From Lingula anatina (Eukaryota > Brachiopoda > Lingulata > Lingulida > Lingulidae): DNA of 64,000 nt. Below the pieces are notes generated by a model. It saw only the letters and a list, made by a program, of their open reading frames with translations. It was not told the origin of the DNA and did not search any database. The position numbers and the translations under genes were made by a program. The stretch covers positions 9,757 through 73,756 of the forward strand of contig NW_019775400.1 of NCBI RefSeq assembly GCF_001039355.2. The letters are read 5' to 3'. Below, piece after piece: positions 1-28,330 of this stretch (the stretch's first letter is position 1; each line of letters opens with the position of its first letter).

Positions 1-38
1 GCGATTTTCAAGACTTAGGTGGAGAAAGTAAAATCAAG

Positions 39-176
39 ATGGCGGCTCCTCGCTACGGTAGGGACCTGCGAAGGGATACTGTTATTGAAATGATTGAAAA
101 CCCGGACTTTGATGAGAAGTTTTCGTGTGACAGTGACATAGACAGTGACGATGATATTCATTTATTTATGATGTAA
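39..176 (+). other. Small acidic ORF, copy 1 of a tandem duplication
   Basis: This is a 45-codon ORF opening MAAPRYGRDLRRDTV and ending in an Asp-rich tail (CDSDIDSDDD). It lies within an intron of the minus-strand syntaxin-5 gene. About 209 bases downstream the same sequence recurs, including the untranslated lead before the ATG, so the unit was duplicated in tandem. The two peptides share the core DTVIEMIEN. An Asp-rich N-terminus of this kind is common in piggyBac-like transposases, so a truncated transposase start is one guess, but no catalytic part is visible. It is probably a transposon-derived remnant rather than a functional gene. Confidence 0.35.
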
Positions 177-247
177 AGGACGATAGAAATATATATGAGC
201 GAGAAATCGGCTATTTCCTAGACTTAGCTGAAGAAAGTAAAATCAAA

Positions 248-409
248 ATGGCGACTTCTCACTACGGAAGAGGCCTGCAAATGGATACTGTTATTGAAAT
301 GATTGAAAACTACGACACTGATCAGGTGTTTTCGAGTGACAATGATATAGACAGAGAGGAAGATATTCCTTTATTCATGATAAAAGTTTTAAAGATGTTT
401 TTGCCATAG
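248..409 (+). other. Small acidic ORF, copy 2 of a tandem duplication
   Basis: This 53-codon ORF (MATSHYGRGLQMDTV...) is the diverged second copy of the ORF starting at 39. The core DTVIEMIEN and the acidic segment (SSDNDIDREEDI) are kept, but the C-terminus differs (PLFMIKVLKMFLP). The bases just before both ATGs are also shared (agaaagtaaaatcaa). The frame has stayed open in both copies despite divergence, which is weak evidence of constraint and may be chance at this length. No function is assigned. Confidence 0.3.
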
Positions 410-1227
410 ATGGTGTTAAAAATTGACTTTTATTCAGCTCTGGCCACGATGTTCAGGTGTGCTTAAAAGCTGGCTCAAGTAGGTATACCAGTTAGCAAAA
501 TGAGCATAACTTAGAAATTAATGGAGATAACTTGCTGAAATTTCCTGGATTGAAAGTTACTATAATTGACATCATCTCTGTGAATTTTCAGGCAAATTTA
601 TGGAGAAATAAAAAATTGATGTGCATAAGATAAATCAACTTTGTTTTATTTCACCCATTATCAAATGAAAATGTAGTTTTTAACCGGCCATAATTCTTTG
701 TACAGCGCGTTGAATTTAAATGTAATTCTAATTTTATTTAGCTTGAAATGTTGGCTTTTTAAAAATGTGTACTTTGTATGGGTAATAAAGGCAAACAAAT
801 AAATTATGGCCAATTTACTGAAGTGACCCGGCTTTTCAAGGCTAGCTCACAGAATTAATTGGGCACAGCAGAACTTTATGGGTCAGAATTAACTGGGTCC
901 TATGGGGTTAATACTCATCTGATACTGATAACTCAGCAAGAAGATCAAGTGATCCTACCTGAAGTGCTACAACCACTGAATTTGAATGTGACTGTACATG
1001 TTTGCTGTTATTTCTTTGGGACCTCACCAGCTAAAAAAAATAAATAAAATAATAATAATAATAATACATTAAGAAAAGTATGTATTAAAATATGTTCTAT
1101 CATAAAAAAGCTCATTTTTAAAAATATAATGTCTGCATCAATAATTTAGAGCTAAGTGACAGGCAAATGTACACTATGAACAAATGTGTAATTTGAAAAA
1201 AACTTGGCTGACAATGCCCCCCCTCAC
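410..1227. other. Syntaxin-5 intron, no recognised feature
   Basis: This AT-rich stretch lies between the last visible syntaxin-5 exon and the small duplicated ORFs. It holds a short TAA-type simple repeat near 1045-1065 and one short ORF without family resemblance. No further syntaxin-5 exon could be found here on the minus strand, so the remaining exons must lie left of the window. Confidence 0.5.
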
Positions 1228-2923
1228 CTCTTGTAAATGGAATATCTGTTTATTAAGACTGCCAATGTCCTGTCTTATGATATAGGTCAACTCTTGGATC
1301 TCCACGGGTTTGTCATCAAACAGGGACTTTCTTTTGGCCACTGAAAATATACACCTCACATATTAGATTCAGGTCTACATTGTTATACCAGGGAATGACA
1401 CTATGATAAAATATAATGTCACTAAAATGTATCACTGTAGTACTTAACACAGTAAATTAATAAATTTAAATAAAATACACAGTATAAAAGTACATATGCA
1501 ATGTAAAATTATTCAATCAAGAGCATAAATATGCCTGTGTCTACCATTCTAGATTGAAATAACTACTTATATTAAGAATTTAATTTACAAAATCAATAAG
1601 TGTGGCACACTAATATCCTAAACACACAGATATTTCAACAGTACTTACAAATAGTAAGTTTTTCCAGTTTAGCAAATGTGCTGGCAATGTCTTTTCCAAT
1701 TTTTCTAAAAAGAAAAGATACAGGTCACCAGCCTGATCATTTCATCAAAGTAAAATATAAAATAAATAACACAATATCATTCACAATATCAAACACAATA
1801 TCATTCAAATGAGCTTCTTAAAAGTTTCCAGTTACAATAATATTTAATTTAAACACTGAACTCTACTACAGATGTAACAGACTGCTGAATGGAGTAGAAA
1901 TTCTACCATATTGTGACTTATTCTACTACAGTGTGACTTACTTGGCCAACTGTGTGAATTGACTTCTCTGCCTCAGTGTATTACTACTCATTCTGGAGGG
2001 GAGGCTGCCATTCATTACCTGGGAAAGGACAACAATACACCTGACTTTAACATCTTCATTAAATTATAAAATAAAGTTTAAATTTATAATATACTTTTCC
2101 AAAAACAACAAAACTACATTTTTCTTACACAATAACCACATCTTGTTTATTCTGTTTATTCAAAGGTAGAGTTCAGGAAATCAATAAATGAAAAGTCTTT
2201 TTTTTTTGTTTGATTTTGCTAAATGCACATGCATATTGACAGTTTTCAAAAGGCAAATTGTTATCACACAAGACTTCTAGGCCTGAATCCTTGTATCAAT
2301 ATACATGGTTCACATACATTTGGTAAGTAATGAAAGTGCCTGGGGATCTGATTGATTTCCTTCTTAAATTACACAAACAACAATCTTTATTTCACATCGT
2401 CTTTTTGTCTCAAAAAGAAAAGTCTACCAGCAAGTTCCTATATTGATTCTCAAGTCAAATATGTTTTCAAGTCAATTTTTTCCACATTTAAAATCATACT
2501 TAACTTGTATTCTTGACAAAAAAAAAAAAAAAATAAATAAATAAATAAAATAAATAAATAAATAAATTAATAAAAAACTCTACCTGTCTAGACTGCATGG
2601 ACTTCACAGCTGACATAAACTCGTTGGTCCGATCGCGGCAAGTCATGTCTGGGTCTACTTGTCTTAACGAAGGAGGAGGGGCCTGTGGCCTTGTCGATAA
2701 ACTTGGTGATCCTGAGGGAGAACCCCGCGTGTTATATGCAGTGGCTCCACCTGAGGCGTATGGTCTCGGCGGAGTGTTCTCTTTCTGATCTGTTTCAGAA
2801 CCAGAAGTGGTACGACGGCGTCTGGCTAACATTGAGGACAGTACAAGCACGTGTCATAGGGGCACAAAATGGTGAACTAAAACTAACTAAAATAAGGGGC
2901 GGTGTTCTTCTTTGATCTTCAAC
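1228..2923 (-). CDS. STX5: Syntaxin-5, 5' part of gene (runs off left edge)
   Basis: Syntaxin-5 is the Golgi Qa-SNARE that drives ER-to-Golgi and intra-Golgi vesicle fusion. Minus-strand exons: 2584-2923 (ATG at 2832; an in-frame TGA lies upstream), 1942-2018, 1649-1704 and 1228-1340. All have GT-AG borders and compatible phases and give 165 codons. The N-terminal region is Ser/Pro-rich, then comes the syntaxin-5 signature (MTCRDRTNEF), the LAKKIGKDIASTFAKLEKL segment and KRKSLFDDKPVEIQELTYI, which is almost the vertebrate sequence. The SNARE motif and membrane anchor are not in the window. A 5' noncoding exon ending at 3602 is inferred. The N-terminus has a basic cluster (ARRRR) like the ER-retrieval signal of the long vertebrate isoform, and Met63 matches the short-isoform start. 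The large introns hold simple repeats only. Confidence 0.93.
2518..2576. repeat. Poly-A / (AAAT)n simple repeat
   Basis: A run of A followed by about ten AAAT units lies in the syntaxin-5 intron directly beside the donor of the first coding exon. On the minus strand it reads as T/ATTT just after the splice donor. Confidence 0.9.
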
Positions 2924-3601
2924 CTGAAAAGTAAAGAATATGTGTAGGTATTTTCATCAATGTGTTACATTTCCAACCTGCAAGAATGTTGCAATAAATA
3001 AAATTAAGGAAGCAATAAAAGACATACAATGATAATCATTATTTCTGTCTGTATAAATTCTCAAAGCCTCCAATTTGAGGGAAAAAGTCCAAATATTCCA
3101 CTGAAATGTGTAAAAATATGACAACTTGGTGCATTAATTTTACTTGCGTTTTTTAAATACCATCAATTAAGTACCTTCTACATCAAATACAAATATTCAC
3201 GAACAGACGAACAAGCATTATTAGAAAAAGAATAATGAAGTGCAATTTAGTGAGTAATAAGATATTAACTACTTTTCTTTTGTTGATATACACCTGTCAG
3301 TGACAGATAAATGACAGTGACACTGACAGTTATGATCTATGGATCCTCTCATCAACAGATATGAAACCAACATCTTCGGCCCCTTATTCAGATGAGAAAC
3401 TTTAAAAACTAACCAGAGACATAAAAGGTCCTTGGCCCGTCATTACACAAGGGCTTTTAAACGAGGGGTAAACAACGACGCTGCCATATGTAGGAAATAA
3501 TTACGACGCCGGCGGTGACTCGGGGAATCTAACCACGACATTCCATCACCCCATGTTTGACATACCGTACAATTGTTAACGAATTTCAAGATAATACTTA
3601 C

Positions 3602-3939
3602 CATATAAGTAGTCTTGAATAATCACTGGCTAATACTGCTGGGCAAATAAGACCGAGGTACTTTGATAATATTAGATTTAAGTATATTTTTTCACGATAT
3701 TTGTTTCAGAGTTTATTTGGCCACGAAGCAACTTACTGACGTCAGTAAACCACCTCTACGCATGCGCATGACCTACAAGTGAGAGCATTCTGGGATACTA
3801 CTTCCGTAATCATTTTCTTATCGGCTATCAACGGGAGCAGACGGAAAGTTACATCGCTCTGTCTTTGAATTATATTTTAAATAAAACACTTGAACATTTT
3901 AAACAAAGAATCGTTTATGTGGAAAATTAAGTTTCAGCA
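3602..3939. promoter_or_regulatory. Bidirectional STX5/MTR promoter
   Basis: This short interval separates two divergent housekeeping genes. It holds a perfect 16-base palindrome TTACTGACGTCAGTAA at 3733-3748 with a full CRE (TGACGTCA), the palindrome CATGCGCATG at 3761-3770 (NRF1-like), a ZNF143/THAP11-like core at about 3785-3800 (TCCCAGAATGC on the minus strand) and an ETS-type ACTTCCG at 3800-3806. There is no TATA box. The minus-strand donor at 3600-3601 marks the end of a noncoding syntaxin-5 first exon. The plus-strand 5' UTR of methionine synthase runs to 3939. The motifs are visible; factor binding is inferred. Confidence 0.7.
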
Positions 3940-20634
<16,695 letters not shown>

Positions 20635-22070
20635 ACATGCATCCCATGAACAGAGCACATTTAAGATGTTGGGGAGATTCTGTGTTTGGAGATGAAAATT
20701 ATTTAACATTTTAAAAAATGATATGCTGTTGGTGATATGGTATCAGTTTTAATGGACATTGGATAAGCATCTTCAGATTTTCAGAACATGGCATGAGTTC
20801 TAGAGAATTTACTGTATATATATATATAGCATACATGGCGTATATATTTAAGGGTAAAAAGGGAAACATACTCAGGAAGTCTTGATGACAACACATGCCT
20901 TTAAGTAATTTGAAAATTAATTTAAAATTAAACCAACCTATGTGCAAATGCTGATTACAAAATTGCTTTTGGAGTGAAAGTATGATTTCTGAAAATGATT
21001 TATACATCAGCCCTTTAGTGAGTTATTATGCCTTAGTAGAATTGTCTCATCAATCAAATAAACACATTAGATTAGAAAAAAAGAGATGAAAAAGCATTCT
21101 AATTAGTGGTTTGTTTTGTATTTCAAATTAATGTAATATATTAGAGCTTTAGGGAAGATCTGGGTTAAAATTGATAGTTTTGCATCAGCAATATTTGTTG
21201 CATACTCAATTTCTTAAGTTTCAGAGTTTGTGTCCAGAGCAAATGGTGAAATGGGCCACTTGCTTCTTGAACTGTACATTCATATAAAGATAAAACTTAA
21301 AACTGCCAAAGTTTTCATTAAGTTTTGTTAAATAATTCAAGTACATTATTCTCCATAATTTGATTCTTTGTGGTTGATTTTTGTTAGTGCAACATTGTTT
21401 TATTTTCAGCAGAAAGCATTTGACCAACAATTATTTTTTATGGCATGGTTTTGTCATTTTGCTTATTGATAATTTCACGTAATTTATTAACACTGCTTAT
21501 ATTAATCTTTTTTTTATTGTTAGCATATGTTATACAGTCAGGTGGAAATTCATTCATAAATGGACTTTTCATTTATGTTTCACGAAATATCATTCATTTG
21601 AAGAGATTTGTCTATCCAATAGGCAGACTTTTTTGCGCATAATATATTTTTTGCTTAAATTTATTGTAGACTGTTATCAACATATAATGTTTGGAAATAT
21701 GATTCTTTAACTGTATAAATTTCTATGATAAAAAATTTTCACTTAATTACAAATGTTTGATAGGGTATAAGATCGGGTGACTTGGAGAATATACTACATG
21801 TTATAATATGATTTTTACTTTTACTACCATCTTTCAGCTGGCTTGAATTGATTTTAAAGACTATATTTAGTCATCTTTTTAAGTAATTGTTCTAGTGCTG
21901 AGTTCTAGTATTGGATCATAATGGATAATACATTTTGTGAAGTTAATTTTAAACTGTACTCTTTATTGTCAGGTTCACAGTGCAAAATGTTATATAAATG
22001 TGCTGTGATGGACTGCTTTAGCTGAGTGGCTTTTAATGCCTGGGTGATATGAATGCATTAGAAGAAACCA

Positions 22071-22437
22071 GGAGACTTCAGGCATGTTTCCATTGAAGAT
22101 AGGCCAACCTAGCTTATATCTACCATTTGCTAATGAGTAGCTCAGCATGGGAAACCACTGTACATGTAACAGCTTGTGACAAGTTTTTGTTTCTGATGTT
22201 ATCCAGTGGTTAAAAAATGACTGCTTTCTTCAGGACAACTGTCCATAGGTTAACAATTCTATACGGTAGATAGTGTCATCCATAAGACTGAAACCTGACC
22301 CAGTAATTTAGGTGACTTGAGGCACGTTTTCATTGAAGATAGGTTAACCTGGTTTACGTCTACCATTTGTTTTAGAGTGCTCACCAGGAAACCTCTGTAC
22401 ATGTAACAGCTTGTAACAAGTTCCAGTTTTAGTGGAT
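22071..22437. repeat. Diverged direct duplication, about 240-bp period
   Basis: The segment from 22071 (gagacttcaggcatgtttcc) recurs from 22311 with about 80-85% similarity by eye. Shared blocks include cattgaagatagg, tctaccatttg and ctgtacatgtaacagcttg. It lies within the presumed MTR 3' UTR. Confidence 0.75.
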
Positions 22438-22628
22438 GAATCAACAGCAGGATCAGCACTGTGCTTTACGTGATGTTGTTAGTTTGTTATGTGAATTTGG
22501 AGTAATACTAACATGATCTGTGCCAAGACAGGTTTTACTTACGTCCTCTAGAAACAATGGTATGTCTCTCCACACAGAGATGGAAATGACTGGTTTGTAT
22601 AGAAATGCCAGATGGTATTTAACACCCC

Positions 22629-22833
22629 ATTTCCATAGATTAGATCGACCTACTTTAGATCAACCTAACTCCCTGGGGGTTCACGCTAAATAGCTGTCAG
22701 CCGAGCGGACACGAAAGTTAATTACCCCCTTACAGCTTGTAGTAGGCGGGACGGACATTTAAGTCGGATTATCTGAAAGTAATCTAGTGAGACTCCCCGC
22801 GGGGATAGATCGATCTAAAATCTATGGGAATAG
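22629..22833. mobile_element. MITE-like inverted-repeat element
   Basis: The left end reads TTTCCATAGATTAGATCGACCTA and the right end reads, on the opposite strand, TTCCCATAGATTTTAGATCGATCTA. The arms of about 25 bp match with a 3-base gap and few mismatches. The interior is more GC-rich than the flanks. No clear target duplication was seen, so the exact ends are uncertain. Confidence 0.55.
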
Positions 22834-25800
22834 AGCCTAAGTGTTATATCTGGGTAGTAAAGTTGTAAATTTACTGGTACATATATATGTATAAATTAAG
22901 TAAATTTCTTAATGTTAAAGTTAATCTTTATGTTAAGGCAGTTTTTATATTGGCATATACCTGCTCGCTTCAATCAAATCCTTGCCTGCCAAGCACAGAA
23001 TGTCTGCTGATCCCTAGCAGTTAGTATGAAGTTAGTAGTAGACCATATGTGTATTTCATAAAATGGAAAGGAGATGCTGGTTGGATAAATTAAATATTAT
23101 ATTATATGGATTTTCTATCCTAAATGGGCATATGATGTTCAATATGCTTTGCTTTATGTTCATGAAGCTTTGGCATTTATTGATCTTTTAAGATTTGTTT
23201 GGCCAAGTTTGCATTTTGTCATATTTTAGCCATTTCATTGTTTAAATATGCCGAGTATGCACTGTGCCATAAATAATTGATCTGTTTGCTTAACGCTTAT
23301 TTTGTTTTGAAACAAATATCAGGGGGAAAACAACTCATAACTGATAAAGGAGTAAATTTTATTTAATAGAATAATATATATTTTTTCATCTAAAGATAAT
23401 CTTAAGGAACTGGTTAAAATGTTGTGCAACTTCCTAATATGAGTCATCAGGAATATCGACTTAGTTTTCAAGGAAATATTCTATTGTGATTACTGAGCTC
23501 AAATTTTTGATTTGCATGGTTTCTATGAAAATGGGATCCAAACCCTTGAGCAACATGGTTGTGGTCATTTATTGCATTTGAATATTGCACAACCCTTGAT
23601 AAAACTGTAATAACTCTGCATTGGTCATGTTTACTTAGCAGGAGAAATATTTTATTGGGACTTTTGAGTTACTGGGGTCTGGGAAAGGTGGATTTTTATA
23701 GCAACTTAAATTTTAGATGGTTTGTATCAGAGCACCTGTCTTTTAAACAACTACTTTGCTTGGGTAAATTAAACTGTAAATTTGCACTTTTTTCTTGCAG
23801 ATTATTTCCTTTTCTTATGCAGGAACCTTTTGTCTTAAGTTTTTTTTTAATTAGCACCTTAATCGAAATGCAGTATATATGATAACTTCCTTTGAAAATT
23901 GGCAAGTTGGAATGGTTTTTAATTTATAACCTATCAAAATTAACATTGTGGCTGGTTCAGATAATGTATCATGTTAAGTATATTTACTGTGATTCTGTGT
24001 AAATCTGCCAAGCTGTACTATGTAAGAAAATTGTGCTTTTTTTCAGTTAATAAATAATGAAGCTGTTCAGTTCAGTGTACCTGTGTTGCAGATGACATTT
24101 CTCTAAACTTTCTTAGAGTCGTTGTCCTGGCAACGGGTTTGATTACGTATGTCACAGGGAGGAATAAAATGAGGCGAAGGTTTTGGAAAAAAAATACGCT
24201 CATATTTTCGGGTGTTAGCGTAAGTTCATCAACCAGTCGTATTAAATATTTGCTTTATGGGAAGACCTGATCATATGAACAGATGGCGATGTTGGCTTTG
24301 TCACTTTGTTAATGAAACGCCATCATGTTTGTTTTCTGTCATACGGATGATTCAACTTCTTGTTAACATAGTTTGCCACCTTTACATGATCTTATTCTCT
24401 CTCTCTCTCTCTCTCCATCCATTTATTGTCACGGATTTTATTTCTTCTTTCAATGTGGTATGAACCTCCGAGCGTACTTGGTATTTGTGTCACACTTCAC
24501 TTTAGTTAAGAAATGAAATAGGATATAGAAAAAAGTACAAGAAAAAACAGGCCTATTCTTTTCACGCGACAGGTGTCGTTAAAATAAGTTACCCCAGGCT
24601 ATTTATGGCCCGAAAAATACTACCACCAGGACACCAAAGTTTAGGGAGGAAAGGGGGGGGGGCTTGCACATACATAGTAATTGTACATTTCTTAAGATCC
24701 GCATTTTGACTACCCGAATCGCGACATCCACCAGTGACATTTCGAGTTTCGGTTTGTACAGCAAAGCGGGACTTCCCCCTTGCACCTGACTTACCAGGTC
24801 TCCAGAAAGGGGGGGGGGGCGTTGTCTACACCCAGTATTTACTGGCGATGAGTTACATTTATCAATATGGCAAATTCAGGTAAAACGCCCTTCCGATATG
24901 ATGAGTATTTCACTTGTCGTGTGAATGTAACATTTTGTGCGCAATTTATTGGCGGCGATTAAATGAATAATGAGGTCATAATTAATAAAAGGATGCCCAT
25001 CACCAAGTAAGCCCACTCTCTGCTGATACAGTGTGGCAAATAAAAGCCAAAATCTACGCTGATCAAATCGCAGTTTGCATACTAACAGGTGTTAGCCCGT
25101 ACGTTTCGCGCATTTCAGTATTGATGAATTATTCAACTATTATCCGACTACACGATGCTCAAAAGCTGTGGATGGGCCATTGAGCTGCATACGGTACTAT
25201 ATATATATAGCTCATAGGAAGGACGTTCTGACTCAGTCAAAGTTTTCACAAAAACGTTGACATGAAAATTGACAGCTTTGTAAAAACCCATTAATCACTG
25301 CAGTACTTATAGCGCTATAATTGGAATGCACTTGTTTACCATATTTCATAATGCACATTCTTGTTTAATAAGGATGTACTGGTAATGTTTTTCGGTTATG
25401 TCTAGACAGCGAGGTCTTTCCACCCGCCCACCATTACTTTAGACTTGGAACGTCTTTAATAACGTATAATAGTTAGGACCAATTTGGACCGCAGATATAG
25501 GTACAAATAAGTCACCAGATAACACCCCAGATATGTAAATCCCCGGTTGAACATTTTGCTTGTCTTGTGACGTCTTTAGTCTATTTCAAATCTCGTTGAA
25601 ATTTGTGAATATGGCGACCCGTGGATATCAAACAATCCTAACTCCAATATAATGTGTAGAAGGGTTTGATTTGCTAAAAAATAAACTCAACACATATTGA
25701 TATTTTGTATTCTTTATTTCAGAAATCCATCCCCTTACTTAACACAAAAAATATATAAATAATTACTTAATTGTAAAATTTCACATCATGTCAATCACCG

Positions 25801-28118
25801 GGGAAGATAATTCTAACTGTTCTAGTTTACATGACTTATTCTTAAAAGAGCAGATTTCGTTCAATATCAGCATGCGTCATGGAATCATCCAAGAATTTCC
25901 GAACAAACTTGATGTGCAAGAAAAGGCAATGAAATCATCACTGAATAAATTATTTTCATATTAAATTTTCTATCACTTAAATACGCGATATCAGCAATAT
26001 AGCATGTAATCCAGATGATAATTTATTATTCCATTTGTAAAAATTTCACAATTTTCCTTCCTGGTTTTCACAGTGCCGATGCTGTGTTTAATTTTCATCA
26101 GCAAATTTTATTTACAATTATTCTTCTTTATCAAAGGGTGCTGACAGGAACGCAAATCCCGATCTCTACACTATTTCTTTTTGATCCATAAAATAAATCA
26201 GTTGTTCAGATTAAATGATTGTTTGAACGATAAATTATCTACACTCTTTGTCAATGTGCTATCTGAACTATCATGTCTTGATTAGATGCAGTAACACACA
26301 TGCAGTATGTACATTCTCAATATCAGTAAATATAAAAAGTTATAGACGTATTGTTGCAAAACATAACGGTCATGACAATATCAGGTCTTTGAATGTGAAA
26401 GCAGACTTCTTCGATACCTACAGGTTTAAGGTACAATAAATAGATAGTTTATTGATTTCCCTTTATAGTCATAAATTAAAACATGCAACAGGTCAATGAC
26501 ATAGATAGAGGATTTTGAGATTAAAAAATCCATTTTTGCGAGAACTTGTGCTTTTGTGAGTCGAATGCGGCAATAGAATACAGTGGTACGTTCATGTTAC
26601 AGCAAGGGAACAAAACGGATTTCATTCGTAAATATCGTCTACTCTCTATAAAATAATCTATACTATTAATAAGTGTATTTTATCTTAGCAGTGTTTTGCT
26701 AATTCAATCTAAAATCCAAACTATCTCTGCTTCTTATTAACACAATTAATCCACCACCTGCAAATAAAAATTCGGATTTGTTAGGATCTTTTAGTTTAGT
26801 CTTGCGTAGTCATACATGGACGAAGATTTCATTTTTCTTGCTACCATATCTGGGACTTGTTATGATAAATTAACCTGGTACTGTACAATATAGGCACTTA
26901 GACCAGGGTTGCGCTAATTTTCTACTCTAACACATGTCTAATTTCACACGCAATCCAGTCCGCATTATCACCACCAGAGTCATATAGAAAATAGGACATT
27001 CATATTTGAAATTACGCAGGTAAAAGTAGGCCCTGCAGATTAATATTGGCAACCTTCTAACTATTGAACTATTCAATATGCCTGCATATTCTGTGTTTAT
27101 GAAAACATTTATCTGTAAACACCTTCATTATTTACAGTTTCATTGGCCAATCTAGCAAACGATGACTAATTTCCCGGAACATAACACCGGTATATTCTGC
27201 ATTTTCAACTACTACTCGGTGAAAGGAAGGTCTTAATGCATGTAACTCCGGATCCCCGTTGCTAACAGGGAATTTTAACCGTTACAACCACAATACCACA
27301 TATATCCTTATTTTTGTTACTTTTTGCATACAAATCCTATTGTTAATCTCTTCTTTGGAGACAATCGTCTGCTGACGTATTACAGCAAAGGTCCTAACGG
27401 TTGTGTGGATTTTTATCTACCACTCCATATTTAAAAAATCTTATGTCAGAAATTTGTTAGGGAACTGCTTCACCTTAGATGTTGGAGAAGATGTGTACAC
27501 GAACAATGATGAAAAAAAACTGATAGAAATTTACATCAGTTTTAAAAGCCTCTATCATGAGACTAACGCCATGTTCAGATTTACTTACAGGGACCCCTGA
27601 ATAGCCCAAAGGTTCACAAGTCCGAATTAAAAAAAATGCTCAGTCTCCGTGGCCTGAATCAACAATAAAATTATCATAAGATAATAAAAGGGTCCTCGGA
27701 AAAAGGATTAAAGGCTTTCCACCGACGATTTTGTTTAAATATGTTGTCAGAATTTATGAAGCGTCTGCATTATAAATCCTTGCCCTTATCAGCCGTCAGA
27801 CTAATGACCCAATTATTTTAGAAAATCTCTCCTAAAATTTTCCCCTTTTTGTGCCTAAGCCCTTTCAGATTAATAAACCATCGGATTATTATGACGTTCC
27901 TATTTCTACCTGTACATGTACCTGAGGGTAGGCATAAGATACAGTTATTACTGTAGTTGACTACATGATTGGAACAATTAAATCAACGAAGCTAACTTAA
28001 CGGCTGGGGATTGACAATCGGGGTCAAATAATTAATACACTGTAGATTCAACTTTCGCAGCTTCTTACCATGAAAATATGGCTGCATTCACGACAAAAGA
28101 TGATCCACGGACTAACAC

Positions 28119-28244
28119 ATCCGCGGATCAAATATGGCCGACCCACTTGAAATTTTACCGCGTAATGCCCCCCCTCTATTAAGTGTCTATAAGGGGATTA
28201 TGCGACAAGCTTTTAAGTGGGTCAGCCATATTTGCTCCGCGGAT
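28119..28244. mobile_element. Foldback / palindromic MITE-like element
   Basis: Arms of about 34 bp (28119-28152 and 28211-28244) are inverted copies with few mismatches, beginning ATCCGCGGATCAAATATGGC. The inner part continues to pair imperfectly (CGCGTAATGCCCC against GGGGATTATGCG), so almost the whole 126 bp is one hairpin. No transposase is present. Confidence 0.7.
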
Positions 28245-28270
28245 CTGGCGCCCTATGACATTATAGAAAG

Positions 28271-28330
28271 GTGTGTGTGTGTGCGTGTGTGTGCGTGTGT
28301 GTGTGTGTGTGTGCGTGTGTGTGTGTGTGC
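28271..28330. repeat. (GT)n microsatellite
   Basis: A 60-base GT run interrupted by a few GC units, immediately downstream of the foldback element. Confidence 0.93.

Larger units (their letters stand above)
20635..24060 (+). other. MTR: Probable methionine synthase 3' UTR region
   Basis: An AT-rich stretch follows the MTR stop with no coding exon recognised. AATAAA signals occur at 21057-21062 and 24049-24054; the second is followed by a GT-rich stretch (gtgtacctgtgttg), as expected for a cleavage site. The transcript may therefore end after about 0.4 kb or about 3.4 kb. Inside are a diverged direct duplication (22071-22437) and a small inverted-repeat element (22629-22833). Base composition changes after about 24100. 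Confidence 0.5.
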
